A stretch of DNA of 64,000 nt, from the NCBI GenBank assembly GCA_963827705.1, contig CAWHBN010000013.1, positions 1-64,000 on the forward strand, in the 5' to 3' direction. The position numbers and the translations under genes are program-made. Shown in pieces: positions 1 to 8,530 of the stretch (the stretch's first letter is position 1; every line of letters begins with the position of its first letter). This DNA is from JACDAN01 sp963827705. Its GTDB lineage: Bacteria; Actinomycetota; Thermoleophilia; Gaiellales; Gaiellaceae. The notes under the pieces were generated by a model. It ran no database searches. It saw nothing but the letters and a program-made list of their open reading frames with translations, and was not told the DNA's origin.

Positions 1-350
1 GGCCTCCTACACCGTGAACGAGGCTGCGGTGGCCAAAGCTCGGAGCCTTATCCGCGGCCGCCAGTACGTCCTCGATAGCGACTGGGGCGACGTCCAGCCC
101 AATGCCAAGGACGAGAACGCCTTCCTCGCCTCACACCCCTGGAGCGAGTACGCGCGAATGGCACCTCGGCCTCACCGAAGGCGCTTCGGAGGAGACGAAG
201 GCGCGCTACGCATTCGTCTACGGGGATTTCCGCCGCCTGCACCGCACGGGCCTGATCGCCTGCCACTACCGCGCCGCCGAGTGGCGGCACAAGGAGATCG
301 AGCTGGCGGCGCACGAGCTCCTCCAGCTCCTGGACAAAGCCAGCGCGTAG
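1..350 (+). CDS. Conserved actinobacterial small protein, 5' partial, frameshifted
   Basis: No function is assigned. The reading frame is open to the window edge, with codons before the GTG at 14, so the true start probably lies just upstream. The first part contains DSDWGDVQP and HPWSEYAR. At about 157 an extra A in cgcgaatgg shifts the frame, and the sequence continues as WHLGLTEGASEETKARY, then a Tyr/Arg-rich helix and EWRHKEIELAAHELLQ to the stop at 350. Joined, it resembles a compact soluble helical protein of about 115 residues that I recall as common in Actinomycetota. The clean continuation after the shift suggests a sequencing indel rather than a dead gene. Confidence 0.6.
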
Positions 351-361
351 CTCGCCCGGAA

Positions 362-367
362 TAGGAT
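362..367 (+). promoter_or_regulatory. Candidate -10 box (TAGGAT) for the alcohol dehydrogenase
   Basis: TAGGAT lies 8 bases before the ATG at 376, which would place transcription start at or next to the A of the start codon (leaderless mRNA). No convincing -35 hexamer is seen. The same spacing recurs before several other genes in the window. Confidence 0.45.
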
Positions 368-375
368 CGCCGTCG

Positions 376-1485
376 ATGAGGGTCAGAGCCGCGGTGCTGG
401 AGGAGTTCGGGCAGCCGCTCGTCGTCCAGGAGCTCGAGCTCGCGGAGCCGAAGGCCGGCGAGGCACTCGTCCGGCTCGAGGCCTGCGGCGTCTGCCACAC
501 GGACCTCTACTCCGCCTCGGGCGCCGACCCGACCGGATACACGGCCTGCGTGCTCGGGCACGAGGGCGCGGGCGTGGTGGAGAAGGTCGGGCCCGACGTG
601 AGGCTCGTCGCGCCGGGCGACCACGTCGTGACGCTCTTCGCGCCCGAGTGCGGCGAGTGCCTGCACTGCCTCGATCCGCGCACGAACCGCTGCGTCGCGA
701 TCCGCGACCAGCAGGGGGTCGGCTTCCTGCCGGACGGCACGACGCGCTTCTCGCGAAACGGCGAGGACATCCGGCACTTCATGGGGACGTCCACCTTCGC
801 CGAGTACACGGTCGTCCCGGAGATCGCGCTCGCGAAGGTGAATCCCGAGGCGCCGCTCGCCGCCTGCGCGCCGTTCGCGTGCGGGCTCTCGACGGGAATC
901 GGCGCCGCGCTCTACACGGCGCGCGTGACGCCCGGCTCGACGTGCGTCGTCTTCGGCTGCGGGCTCGTGGGCCTCGGAGCGGTGATCGGCTGCCGGCTGG
1001 CGGGCGCAGACCGGATCGTCGCCGTCGACCTGTCCGAGGGACGGCTCGAGGAAGCGCGCCGTCACGGAGCCACCGACACGCGCTTGGCGGCCGACGACAC
1101 GGTGGACTGGATCCGCGCCGAGACGAGTGGCTACGGCGCCGACTTCACCTTCGAGGCGACGGGGAACGTCCGGGTGATGCAGCAGGCCGTCGAGGCGGCG
1201 CGGGAGGCCTGGGGCCTGGCGACGATGATCGGTGTCGCGGGCAAGGGGGAGACGCTCGACGTCGTCCCGAGGCTCCTGATCACCGGCCGCCGCGTCGCCG
1301 GCTCGTCGTTCGGAGGCGTCAAGGGCCGCTCACAGGTGCCGGAGCTCGTCGATCGCTGGCTCGCGGGCGAGTTCGACGCCGAGGCGCTGGTCACGAACCG
1401 GATCCCGCTGGAAGAGGTCAACGAGGCCTTCGACGCGATGGAGCGTCAAGAGGGCATCCGGACCGTGATCACCTCCTTCGGCTGA
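376..1485 (+). CDS. Zinc-dependent class III-type alcohol dehydrogenase
   Basis: Medium-chain NAD(P)-dependent dehydrogenase, 369 aa, the usual length of the class III/FrmA-like group that oxidises S-hydroxymethyl-thiol adducts or alcohols. Visible features are the catalytic-zinc ligands Cys40 (CGVCHTD) and His62 (GHEGAG), the structural-zinc lobe with Cys92, Cys95, Cys98 and Cys106, the GTSTFAEYTV segment typical of class III enzymes, and a Rossmann glycine motif (VVFGCGLVGLGAVIG) near residue 195. The substrate cannot be read from sequence; formaldehyde detoxification with mycothiol or glutathione is one possibility, a general alcohol dehydrogenase another. It starts 25 bases after the preceding small gene, but the TAGGAT box suggests its own promoter. 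Confidence 0.85.
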   Translation: MRVRAAVLEEFGQPLVVQELELAEPKAGEALVRLEACGVCHTDLYSASGADPTGYTACVLGHEGAGVVEKVGPDVRLVAPGDHVVTLFAPECGECLHCLDPRTNRCVAIRDQQGVGFLPDGTTRFSRNGEDIRHFMGTSTFAEYTVVPEIALAKVNPEAPLAACAPFACGLSTGIGAALYTARVTPGSTCVVFGCGLVGLGAVIGCRLAGADRIVAVDLSEGRLEEARRHGATDTRLAADDTVDWIRAETSGYGADFTFEATGNVRVMQQAVEAAREAWGLATMIGVAGKGETLDVVPRLLITGRRVAGSSFGGVKGRSQVPELVDRWLAGEFDAEALVTNRIPLEEVNEAFDAMERQEGIRTVITSFG

Positions 1486-1515
1486 GCGTTAAGCCACGAT
1501 CAATACGGCGCGGCG

Positions 1516-1521
1516 TACGCT
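1516..1521 (+). promoter_or_regulatory. Candidate -10 box (TACGCT) for the metalloprotease
   Basis: TACGCT ends 6 bases before the GTG at 1528, predicting a leaderless transcript. There is no purine-rich ribosome binding site between the box and the start codon, which supports this reading. Confidence 0.4.
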
Positions 1522-1527
1522 GACCTC

Positions 1528-2742
1528 GTGACCTTGCGATCGGCGGTCGCGCTCTCGATGCTGCTCGTCGGGCTCCTGGCTCCCTCGGCGGCGGCGGTGA
1601 CGGGCGAGATGCGCACCCTCTACGTGCTCGCCACGTGGGGGCCCGTGCCGTTCTCCAATGACGACCTGCTGCGCGTCGGCACCGAGACCGACGCCTTCTT
1701 CCGCGCCTCCTCCGGTGGGCGATTCTCCATGCCGCCCGCGGTGGCCGGCCCGGTGCAGCTGCCGCGGGGAGTCTTCTCGAACTGTGACGCGACCTCGCTT
1801 CGGGTGGCGATGCCGGCGTCGATGTTCACGCCGTACGAGCGGATCACGTTCGTGACACCCATCGTCGACGGGTGTCCGTTCTTCGGCGAGGCGAACCCGA
1901 CCGAGGTGCTGCTGAACGGCCGACTGTTCAGGGCGCTCGCGGCGCATGAGCTCGGCCACACGCTCTCGTTCGGGCATGCGAGCCGTTGGACCTGCAATCC
2001 GCGATGCTCGATCGACGAGTACGGCAACGCGTTCAGCGTCATGGGCGGAGGGGACGGCGACCTCAACGCGTGGGAGAAGTCGGCGCTCGGGTGGCTCGGC
2101 GGCATCGTCCGTCCGAGGGGGAACGGGACGCACGAGCTCGGCCCTGTCGAGGGGCCGACGATGCTGCCTCAGGCGCTGGTCGTCAGGACAGCGGCGAGCG
2201 AGTTCTGGTTCGAGTCACGCGGGCAGGCGACGCCGTCGTTCACCGGCGACGCCGTGCAGCCGGCGGGTATCGCCGTGGTTGCGGGGCCAGCGGCTGGGGG
2301 GGAGCTCTCCCTTTATCCGCGCGAGAACCTCTTGCTTCCGAACCCGGGAGGCGGGGCGCGCTACGCTTACGCGCCCGGCGAGGCGTTCGTCCGTCCTGGG
2401 ATTTTCCGGGTGACCGTCGAGCGGCACGCGCTCGAGAGCGCAGCGCTCCGGTTCGAGTGGCTCGACCGTGTCGCGCCGGCTCGCCCTCGACTCCGCGTTC
2501 GGACGACGCGGGGCCGCGTCCGGCTCTCTTGGGACGCCGCGCGCGAACGCGGCGGCGGCATCGACAGCTACACGGCGGTCATCGACGGCCGCGCGGTGCG
2601 GAGGTTCCGCTCCGAAATCCAGCTCACGACCTGGACGGCGGCTTTCCGGGTCGCGCGAGGCTCCCATCGGGTGGGCGTCTACGCGACCGACCGGGCCGGG
2701 AACCGCGGACGACTGGGGTCCGCCCGCATCCGCATCCGCTAG
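1528..2742 (+). CDS. Secreted metzincin-like metalloprotease
   Basis: 404 aa from a GTG start. Residues 1-23 form a signal peptide (hydrophobic LSMLLVGLLAPSAAA, Ala-type cleavage site), so the protein is exported. The zinc site is HELGHTLSFGH at residues 140-150 (His140, Glu141, His144, His150). A Met-turn (SVMGGG, Met172) follows after a Cys-containing loop, as in gametolysin-type (M11) and related metzincins. The usual Gly at the eighth position of HExxHxxGxxH is Ser here, with Gly two residues later, so the family assignment is approximate. The C-terminal third (about residues 310-400) looks like a beta-sandwich, fibronectin-III-like module (TRGRVRLSWDAA, YATDRAGNRG). The protease substrate is unknown. 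Confidence 0.75.
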   Translation: MTLRSAVALSMLLVGLLAPSAAAVTGEMRTLYVLATWGPVPFSNDDLLRVGTETDAFFRASSGGRFSMPPAVAGPVQLPRGVFSNCDATSLRVAMPASMFTPYERITFVTPIVDGCPFFGEANPTEVLLNGRLFRALAAHELGHTLSFGHASRWTCNPRCSIDEYGNAFSVMGGGDGDLNAWEKSALGWLGGIVRPRGNGTHELGPVEGPTMLPQALVVRTAASEFWFESRGQATPSFTGDAVQPAGIAVVAGPAAGGELSLYPRENLLLPNPGGGARYAYAPGEAFVRPGIFRVTVERHALESAALRFEWLDRVAPARPRLRVRTTRGRVRLSWDAARERGGGIDSYTAVIDGRAVRRFRSEIQLTTWTAAFRVARGSHRVGVYATDRAGNRGRLGSARIRIR

Positions 2743-2848
2743 AGGCTTGATGTGAAACTCGGCAGCATTCTGGCCCGAGACGCTACTCAGGTGATTGCGG
2801 TCTCGCCTGCGCCATTGCTCGGCATGTCCCCCAGCGGGGCTTCGCCGT

Positions 2849-2902
2849 TAGCCTCATCAGATGCGAAAGATCCTCCTGACACGCCTGGAGAATGGCAGCT
2901 GA
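2849..2902 (+). promoter_or_regulatory. Candidate promoter with leaderless 13-codon upstream ORF
   Basis: TAGCCT (2849-2854) lies 6 bases before an ATG at 2861. That ATG opens a short frame, MRKILLTRLENGS, whose TGA stop (2900-2902) overlaps the ATG of the acetyltransferase (TGATG). The arrangement would couple translation of the enzyme to a leaderless leader peptide. It could also be chance, because a GGAG at 2887-2890 gives the enzyme start its own ribosome binding site. Confidence 0.35.
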
Positions 2903-3693
2903 TGGCAACTGTGCAGGAGTACCTCGACGCGTACGACCGGCAGCTTCGTACGGACGCCGAAACCCCGAGTGCGGTGGCCGTGACGCGGCTCGGCCCGCTG
3001 AGGCTCGTGACGTTCGTGGGCGGTCGTGGTTTCGTCACCTACCGGGATCTCGGAGGTGCTGATGGCGCGGTGATCGCCCGGTGGGTGGAGGGCGCTCTTG
3101 CGCACTACCGTGAGGATCCTGGGATCACCCGCGTCGAGTGGAAGACGCGCGCGCACGACCGCGCGCCGGCGCTTCACGACGCGCTCGTGCGAAATGGGTT
3201 CGTGCCGGGAGAGCCGGAGTCGATCATGATCGGCGAAGCCGCTCTCCTGGCGGTTGACGTTCCGTTGCCGAAGGGGATCCAGCTCCGGCGGGTCACGAGC
3301 GAGCCGGACGTCCGCGCGCTCAGTGCGATGCAGGAAGAGGTCTTCGGGGGCGGGTTCGCCGAAGAGATGGCAGATGCGCTGCTCCGAAGACTGGGCTTCG
3401 GGGATGGGATGGAACTCTGGGTGGCAGAGGCCGACGGAGAGATCGTCGGCTCCGGGCCGCCTGGAGCCGGTGCCCGCCACGGAGTTCGCCGGTATCGGGG
3501 CGGCGCCACACGACTGGAATGGCGTGGGCGCGGGATCTACCGAGCGCTCACGGCGGCCCGTGCACGATCAGCGCTTGTGCTTGGCAAGAGGCTGATCCAC
3601 AGCGACTCGACCGAAGACTCGCGCCCGGTCCTCGAACGAGCAGGACTAGTGAAGGTCTCGACGACGACGCCCTACCTGTGGAGCGCCAGCTAG
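2902..3693 (+). CDS. GNAT-family N-acetyltransferase
   Basis: About 263 aa, beginning MATVQEYLDAYD. The frame is open further upstream, but ATG 2902 has a GGAG 11 bases before it and begins the recognisable fold. The second half carries a GNAT core: strand ELWVAEADGEIVGSG, then the acetyl-CoA pyrophosphate-loop equivalent EWRGRGIYRALTAARARSA, then HSDSTEDSRPVLERAGL and a terminal TTTPYLW. Between about 3453 and 3510 two compensating indels leave a wrong-frame stretch; the alternative frame reads RLEPVPATEFAGI, which restores the expected beta strand. The acceptor substrate is unknown. Confidence is good for the fold and low for the role. Confidence 0.75.
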   Translation: MATVQEYLDAYDRQLRTDAETPSAVAVTRLGPLRLVTFVGGRGFVTYRDLGGADGAVIARWVEGALAHYREDPGITRVEWKTRAHDRAPALHDALVRNGFVPGEPESIMIGEAALLAVDVPLPKGIQLRRVTSEPDVRALSAMQEEVFGGGFAEEMADALLRRLGFGDGMELWVAEADGEIVGSGPPGAGARHGVRRYRGGATRLEWRGRGIYRALTAARARSALVLGKRLIHSDSTEDSRPVLERAGLVKVSTTTPYLWSAS

Positions 3694-3782
3694 TAGGCGC
3701 TCGGGGAAGCGCCTGCTGCCTCGCATGGGCGAGCATGCTCTCCTTCGGCCGTCTGTTCTGCCCTGTTGATCCACGCTCTGAG

Positions 3783-4016
3783 CTACTCAGAGCCCTGCTC
3801 GACGACGTATCGCCTTCGCGCGCTCTCTTTCGCCTCCTCAACGCTCATTCCACAGCCGTAGTTAGCGGCGAGCACCTCGCCCCTTCGAATCGAGACGAGA
3901 TCGGCCCAGTATGTGCTGCCCCGAGTTTGAGCGGACTTGGGTAGCTCGTGGTCCAGCTCCGCGCTCAACGCGAAGCAAGAAGCCCCGCTTCTCGAATAGG
4001 CGTCGGCCTCCGCCAC
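3783..4016 (-). CDS. Small hypothetical protein
   Basis: 77 aa, GTG start, unrecognised. The composition is protein-like, ending in an amphipathic helix (SVEEAKESARRRYVVEQGSE). The segment SIRRGEVLAANYG could be a small beta unit. Support for it being real comes from a TACGCT -10 box 8 bases upstream of the GTG, the same arrangement as the nearby metalloprotease gene. It has no obvious partner: neighbouring genes are a convergent acetyltransferase and a membrane protein that starts 367 bases upstream. Confidence 0.5.
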   Translation of the reverse strand: MAEADAYSRSGASCFALSAELDHELPKSAQTRGSTYWADLVSIRRGEVLAANYGCGMSVEEAKESARRRYVVEQGSE

Positions 4017-4024
4017 GAGTCCGA

Positions 4025-4030
4025 AGCGTA
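4025..4030 (-). promoter_or_regulatory. Candidate -10 box (TACGCT) for the 3783-4016 gene
   Basis: On the minus strand TACGCT precedes the GTG at 4016 by 8 bases, consistent with a leaderless start. Confidence 0.35.
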
Positions 4031-4077
4031 AGGCGTTCCGCCCTACTGATCCGTGCTACTCGCCGCGTTCCGGCCGA

Positions 4078-4383
4078 CTACGAGGGCTTGGCGCTTGGCA
4101 ATCCCAGTTCGCGTCGCTTCGAGATGACGGCAAGCGCCGCGGCAGCGAAAAGGAAGGCGGCAGCGAAGACCCAAAGGGCGCTCTCGACAACGAATCCCAC
4201 GGCGGCGGTGGAGGCGCTCGCGACGGGAAGGAGGAGCGGCCATCCCCTTGCAGCGAAGACGGCTGCTAGGACGATCGCGCCCAGCGTAAGTACGACGTAC
4301 CCAGAGGTCGTTGCCGCTTCGCCCTCGGGATTCTCGGCGAGTCCGGCGAGGCTGCCAAGGACAACCAGTAGTAGACCCTCCAC
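4078..4383 (-). CDS. Small hypothetical membrane protein
   Basis: 101 aa from a GTG start; family not recognised. Three or four hydrophobic segments are visible: the extreme N-terminus, about residues 28-45 (YVVLTLGAIVLAAVFAA), about 49-65 and about 68-88 (WVFAAAFLFAAAALAVI). They are followed by a basic cytoplasmic tail (SKRRELG). This is the pattern of a small integral membrane protein with no catalytic motif. The 195 bases between it and the next gene hold no feature I can support. Confidence 0.5.
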   Translation of the reverse strand: MEGLLLVVLGSLAGLAENPEGEAATTSGYVVLTLGAIVLAAVFAARGWPLLLPVASASTAAVGFVVESALWVFAAAFLFAAAALAVISKRRELGLPSAKPS

Positions 4384-4578
4384 GACTGCGAGGGTCCCGC
4401 CATAGCCGCCGCGACGATTGCGGCCTTCATCACGCCGCGTCCATGGTACGGCGGTACGGCCTGGGCCGACGCTCCAGGCCTCTGCCGCCTGATTCGTTCT
4501 GCCCTGTGCTACTGAGCGTCGAAGAGCCTCAGACGCCGCGAGACGCGATGAGTTTCACGTCAAGCCTTAGCTGACCCC

Positions 4579-5910
4579 TCAGGGCCGGATGTTCTGGTTC
4601 AGCCGGAACACGTTGTCCGGATCCCACTCGCGCTTGAGCGCGACCAGCCGCTCGGCCTTGGCCTCGCCGTAGATCGACGCCAGGCGCTCGTCGGTCTCGG
4701 AGACGTCGTTCACGTAGCGCCCGGTCGACGCGAACGGCGCCATGCCAGACATGGCCGCACGGCACCACTCGCGGCAGGCGTCGTCCAGCGCCGGGTCGTC
4801 CCATTGGATCTCGGCCGCCAGCCAGAAGCTCGCGTCTCGGCCCGTGAACGCGGTCGCGTCGTCGGGCACGCTCGCGATCGCACCGCCGCAGGCCCAGGTC
4901 GAGAAGCCGCCGTCCGCGCCCGGCGGCACCCGCGGAACCTGCTCCGCGGCCAGGTCGACGAGCTCGTCCGGCAGCGCTGGGAGGAACGCGCTCTTCATGT
5001 AGAAGCGATGCCCCCACGCCTCCGCCTCGTCGGCGAGCTGCTGAGCCGTGAGGTACCGAGTCCTCCCGATCGAGTCGTCGAGCGGAGTGCCGAAGGCTCG
5101 GAGCTCCGCGAGATCCCGATCCGCCTGCTCCTCCGGCCCGCAGTGGTGAACCGTGACCGTCGCGACCGGACGACCGTTTGCCGCGCCGAGGCCGAAGCTC
5201 ATCCAGAGCTCGTCGGGCCCAGCATCGAGTGTGTCGCGATAGACGGCGGCCAGCCCCCGGGCGTGCTCGACCGGGTGGACGACGGTGCCGTGCGTGATCG
5301 TGCCGTCGAGCGGGTGAAGGCGGAAGGTGAGCGACGTCGCGATCCCGAAGTTGGCGCCGGCACCGCGCAGGCCCCAGAAGAGCTCCGGGTTCTCGTCCTC
5401 GCTCGCCCGGACTCTGCGGCCGTCCGCCGTCACGAGCTCGACCTCGAGCAGGTTGTCGATCGTGAGGCCGTACGTTCGCTGGAGCCGGCCCATCCCACCG
5501 CCGAGGGTCAGTCCGGCGACGCCGGTGTGCGAGACCACGCCGACAGGGCAGACGAGGCCGGCGGCCTGCGCCTGCTCATCGAGCTCCGCGAGGAGCGCGC
5601 CGCCGGCGACGCGGGCCGTCCGCTGCTCGGGATCCACCTGTGCGCCTCGCATCCGGGACAGGTCGATGACGATGCCGTCGTCGCACGTCGAGAAACCGGG
5701 GATGCTGTGGCCGCCGCACCGGACGGCGACGAGGAGATCCTCCTCGCGCGCGTACCGAAGGGCCGAGACGACGTCGTCGGCATGCGCCGGCCGGACGATC
5801 AGCGCGGGGCGCCGGTCGACCAGCCCGTTCCAGACGACCCGGGCGGCGTCGTAGCCCGGGTCGCCGGGCCGGACGATCTCGCCGTCGAAGCTGCCGTCGA
5901 GCTCAGGCAG
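4579..5910 (-). CDS. FAD-binding oxidoreductase, berberine-bridge-enzyme (BBE) type
   Basis: About 443 aa. The PCMH-type FAD domain begins LPELDGSFDGEIVRPGDPGY and includes RCGGHSIPGFSTCDDG, whose His (in GGHS) is the residue usually linked covalently to FAD. VGVVSHTGVAGLTLGGGMG and GLRGAGANFGIATSLTF follow, and the C-terminal BBE motif is EWDPDNVFRLNQNI. The frame contains no ATG, GTG or TTG before residue 87 (ATG at 5652), although the domain clearly starts earlier. I therefore place the start at CTG 5910, overlapping the upstream gene by 8 bases; a hidden indel is the alternative. Family members oxidise small molecules using O2. Its position after the ABC transporter genes suggests a shared operon. 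Confidence 0.8.
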   Translation of the reverse strand: MPELDGSFDGEIVRPGDPGYDAARVVWNGLVDRRPALIVRPAHADDVVSALRYAREEDLLVAVRCGGHSIPGFSTCDDGIVIDLSRMRGAQVDPEQRTARVAGGALLAELDEQAQAAGLVCPVGVVSHTGVAGLTLGGGMGRLQRTYGLTIDNLLEVELVTADGRRVRASEDENPELFWGLRGAGANFGIATSLTFRLHPLDGTITHGTVVHPVEHARGLAAVYRDTLDAGPDELWMSFGLGAANGRPVATVTVHHCGPEEQADRDLAELRAFGTPLDDSIGRTRYLTAQQLADEAEAWGHRFYMKSAFLPALPDELVDLAAEQVPRVPPGADGGFSTWACGGAIASVPDDATAFTGRDASFWLAAEIQWDDPALDDACREWCRAAMSGMAPFASTGRYVNDVSETDERLASIYGEAKAERLVALKREWDPDNVFRLNQNIRP

Positions 5911-6175
5911 CGGCGAAGCGCTTCTCGGCGCGAGCCCGGCGGCGCGCCGCCTCGACCTCGCGGTCCTTCGGCGCGGCGTTCGTGACCAGCTCGCCGAGGA
6001 GCCGCATCGAGGCGGCGGTCACCTCGTCGACCGCCCGCTCGAACGCCTGCTCGTTGGCCTGCGACGGCTTCGTGAAGCCGCTGATCTTGCGGACGTACTG
6101 CAGCGACGCAGCGCTAACCTCGTCCTCGGTCGCCGGCGGCTCGAAGTTGAAGAGCGTCTGGATGTTTCTGCACAT
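5903..6175 (-). CDS. DUF2277 family protein
   Basis: 90 aa beginning MCRNIQTLFNFEPPATEDEV, the signature start of DUF2277, followed by ASLQYVRKISGFTKPSQANE and a long helix ending in a basic RRRARAEKRF tail. Family function is unknown to me; I recall these as small cytosolic proteins common in Actinomycetota. It lies 10 bases after the last permease gene, and its stop overlaps the predicted start of the FAD oxidoreductase, so all three are probably co-transcribed. Confidence 0.85.
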   Translation of the reverse strand: MCRNIQTLFNFEPPATEDEVSAASLQYVRKISGFTKPSQANEQAFERAVDEVTAASMRLLGELVTNAAPKDREVEAARRRARAEKRFAAA

Positions 6176-6185
6176 GGCCCCGATC

Positions 6186-6978
6186 CTAGATCGTCTCGAG
6201 CGTCGCGCGTCGGCGACCCTCGATCTCGAAGATCCGGAAGAGCGCGTACGCCACGGCTGCGTAGGCCGCGCCGATCGCGAGCTCCGTCCACACAAGGTTG
6301 GAGACGTCACCGAGCGAGGCTCCGGCGGCGATCTCACGCGCCGCCTCGATCCCGTGGGTCAGGGGCAGCGCCCGGCCGACGGCCTCCATCCAGTCCGGCA
6401 GGGTCTCGAGCGGGACGTTCACGCCGCAGAAGAGGAGCAGCGAGAAGACGACGAGGTTCGCGAGGAAGAAGACGTCCCGCGCCGCGCAGCCCGATCGCGC
6501 CGACGAGCAGGCCGAGCGAGGTGCAGGCGAACGCGCTCACCGCGACCACGACCGCCAGCGCCGGGAGCTGCGACCGGGTGAGCTCGAAGTCGAGCAGGAG
6601 CCAGCTGACGAAGAACGCGAACGCGGACGTGATGATCCCGTTGACGATCAGCGGCAGCGATCGGCCCAGGAAGAGCGGCAGGCGGTTCGCCGGGCTCGCC
6701 ATCAGCGGTGACAGCGTCTGCGTCCACCGCTCGCCGCCGATCGTCATCGCCATGCCGTACACGCCCGCCATCGCCGTCAGCTGCACGGCGTTGCCGGTGA
6801 CGAAGAACGTGTCGTCCTTCAGCTGCGCGAAGCGGCCGATGTAGGCGAAGAAGAGCACCTGGAAGACGGGCGCGCCGAGCATCGTCGGGATGTAGTGCGT
6901 CGGGTGCATCCAGTTGAAGAGCGCCCTGTACGACAGGTAGCCGCCGACGAAGAAGACACGAAGGTTGTTGTCCGTCAT
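6186..6978 (-). CDS. ABC-2 type transporter permease (B-type, third pair), frameshifted
   Basis: Integral membrane subunit of about 263 aa. It starts MTDNNLRVFFVGGYLSYRALF, with the conserved TQTLSPLMASPANRLPLFLGR cytoplasmic segment and about six hydrophobic helices. A one-base insertion near 6478 breaks the frame after GLLVGAIGLR; the next frame resumes with NVPLETLPDWMEAVG and LTHGIEAAREIAAGASLG, the same C-terminal signature as the two other B-type permeases. The ATG overlaps the stop of the preceding permease by 4 bases (ATGA). It is the last permease of the array; how the three pairs share the single ATPase is unknown. Confidence 0.82.
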
Positions 6979-7745
6979 GCGAGCGCCAGCGTCGCCCGCT
7001 CGCGCGCGAGCCGCTCGAAGTGCCGCAGCGCGTAGTGGCCGATCACGAGGTAGACGGCGCTGAGGAGGAGGCACATCCCGATCTCCGGCCAGGCATTGCC
7101 CTCGATCGCAGCCTCGCGGAGGGCGTTGATGCCCCACGTCGGCGCCAGCACCCAGGACAGCGGGCCCACCCAGCCCGGCAGCAGCGACAGCGACACGAGC
7201 AGGCCGGTCACGAGCCAGACGGGGAACTCGAGCAAGTTCGAGAGCGCGTTTGCGTTCCGGTAGAGCACGAAGGTCGAGGCCAGCACGAGGCCGAGCAGCC
7301 CGAGCCCGAGCACCGCCGCCGGCAGCGCCACGAGGAACGCCACCGGGTGTGCGACCTCGAGCGGCACGTCGAAGAACAGCCAGCCCCAGAACAGGGTCGC
7401 GGTCAGCGAGTAGAGCCCGATCGTGGCGGTCGCGATCGTCAGCGGCACGATCACGAGCAGGAGCGGCGGCGGCACGGCGATCGAGTACTCGAGGACTCCC
7501 TGCCACCGCTGCCACTGGATCGCGCCGCCGGACCCGAACAGCGTCGACGACCAGATCCCCATCATCCCGGCGCCGAGCGCGACGTAGAGGAGCGTCCCTT
7601 GCCGCGCGCCGGCCTCGAACATGAAGTAGGCGACCGACGCGAAGATGATCGGCTGCAGGACCGACGTGAGGATGTAGAAGCTCGACAGCGTCAGGTTCTT
7701 CACGTAGAAGCGCCAGCCGACCCAGAGGAGGCGGAGGGTGCTCAT
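6975..7745 (-). CDS. ABC-2 type transporter permease (A-type, third pair)
   Basis: 256 aa, about six transmembrane helices. It shares LRLLxxGW at the start, the WQRWQGVLEY coupling segment, LAPTWGINALREAAIEG and a C-terminal ARERATLALA tail with the A-type permeases at 8527 and 10077. It is the most diverged of the three: VLQPIIFASVAYFMFEAG replaces the WPLFFATVAFxMFR of the others. The frame is intact. It overlaps both neighbours by 4 bases, as expected for a co-translated heterodimeric permease pair with the B-type gene downstream. Confidence 0.85.
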   Translation of the reverse strand: MSTLRLLWVGWRFYVKNLTLSSFYILTSVLQPIIFASVAYFMFEAGARQGTLLYVALGAGMMGIWSSTLFGSGGAIQWQRWQGVLEYSIAVPPPLLLVIVPLTIATATIGLYSLTATLFWGWLFFDVPLEVAHPVAFLVALPAAVLGLGLLGLVLASTFVLYRNANALSNLLEFPVWLVTGLLVSLSLLPGWVGPLSWVLAPTWGINALREAAIEGNAWPEIGMCLLLSAVYLVIGHYALRHFERLARERATLALA

Positions 7746-8530
7746 GCGATCTGGATCGAGGCCCGTTTCCGGCTCTCGTGTTCCATGTAACGAAGTGCCC
7801 CGTAGCCCACGATCGTGTAAACGACGCCGATCGCGAATTCAGTCGCGAGCAGGCCCGAGACGTCGCCGAGCGACGCGCCGTTCGCGAGATCCCGCGCCGC
7901 CTCGATCCCGTGGGTGAGCGGGATCCGGTTCGAGATCGCCTGCATCCAGCCGGGCAGCTCGTCGATCGGGACGTTCGCGCCGGTGAAGATCAGCAGCAGC
8001 CCGAAGATGATGTTGTTCAGGACCGCCGTCTCGCGCACGCGCAGGCCGGCAGCGGCGCAGATCAGCCCGAGCCCGGTGCACGAGAAGGCCGAGATGAAGA
8101 TCACGAGGGCGATCGGGCCCCAGGCCGACACCGGGATGTCGATGCCCAGGATCAGCGCCGACACCACGAGCGCGAAGGCGGCGACGAGCATGGCGTTGCA
8201 GATCACCGGCAGCGCCCGCCCTAGGAAGAGCGGCAGTCGGCCCGCCGGGCTGACGAGGATGTAGGACAGCGTCTGCTGGTAGCGCTCGCCCGCGATCGCG
8301 TGGGTCATCGCGAACAGGCAAGGGATCGAGGCGTACTGGACGGCGTTCCCGATCACGAAGAACTCGTCCGACTGCACGCCCGCGCTGCGCCCGATGTAGA
8401 CGAAGAGCAGGATCTGGAAGATCGGCGCGACGATCATCGTGGGCACGTAGATCCAGGGCGAGAGCCAGTTGATCAGCCCGCGGTATGCCGTCAGGCCGCC
8501 GATGAAGAAGATCCTGAGCGACACGGTCAT
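7742..8530 (-). CDS. ABC-2 type transporter permease (B-type, second pair)
   Basis: 262 aa, intact. It starts MTVSLRIFFIGGLTAYRGLI, with IYVPTMIVAPIFQILLFVYIGR, the AGERYQQTLSYILVSPAGRLPLFLGR cytoplasmic loop, the FTGANVPIDELPGWMQAI re-entrant-like segment and LTHGIEAARDLANGASLG. The ATG start overlaps the preceding permease stop (ATGA). It is closest in layout to the B-type permeases at 9295 and 6186, the expected product of tandem duplication of an A-B pair. Confidence 0.87.
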   Translation of the reverse strand: MTVSLRIFFIGGLTAYRGLINWLSPWIYVPTMIVAPIFQILLFVYIGRSAGVQSDEFFVIGNAVQYASIPCLFAMTHAIAGERYQQTLSYILVSPAGRLPLFLGRALPVICNAMLVAAFALVVSALILGIDIPVSAWGPIALVIFISAFSCTGLGLICAAAGLRVRETAVLNNIIFGLLLIFTGANVPIDELPGWMQAISNRIPLTHGIEAARDLANGASLGDVSGLLATEFAIGVVYTIVGYGALRYMEHESRKRASIQIA

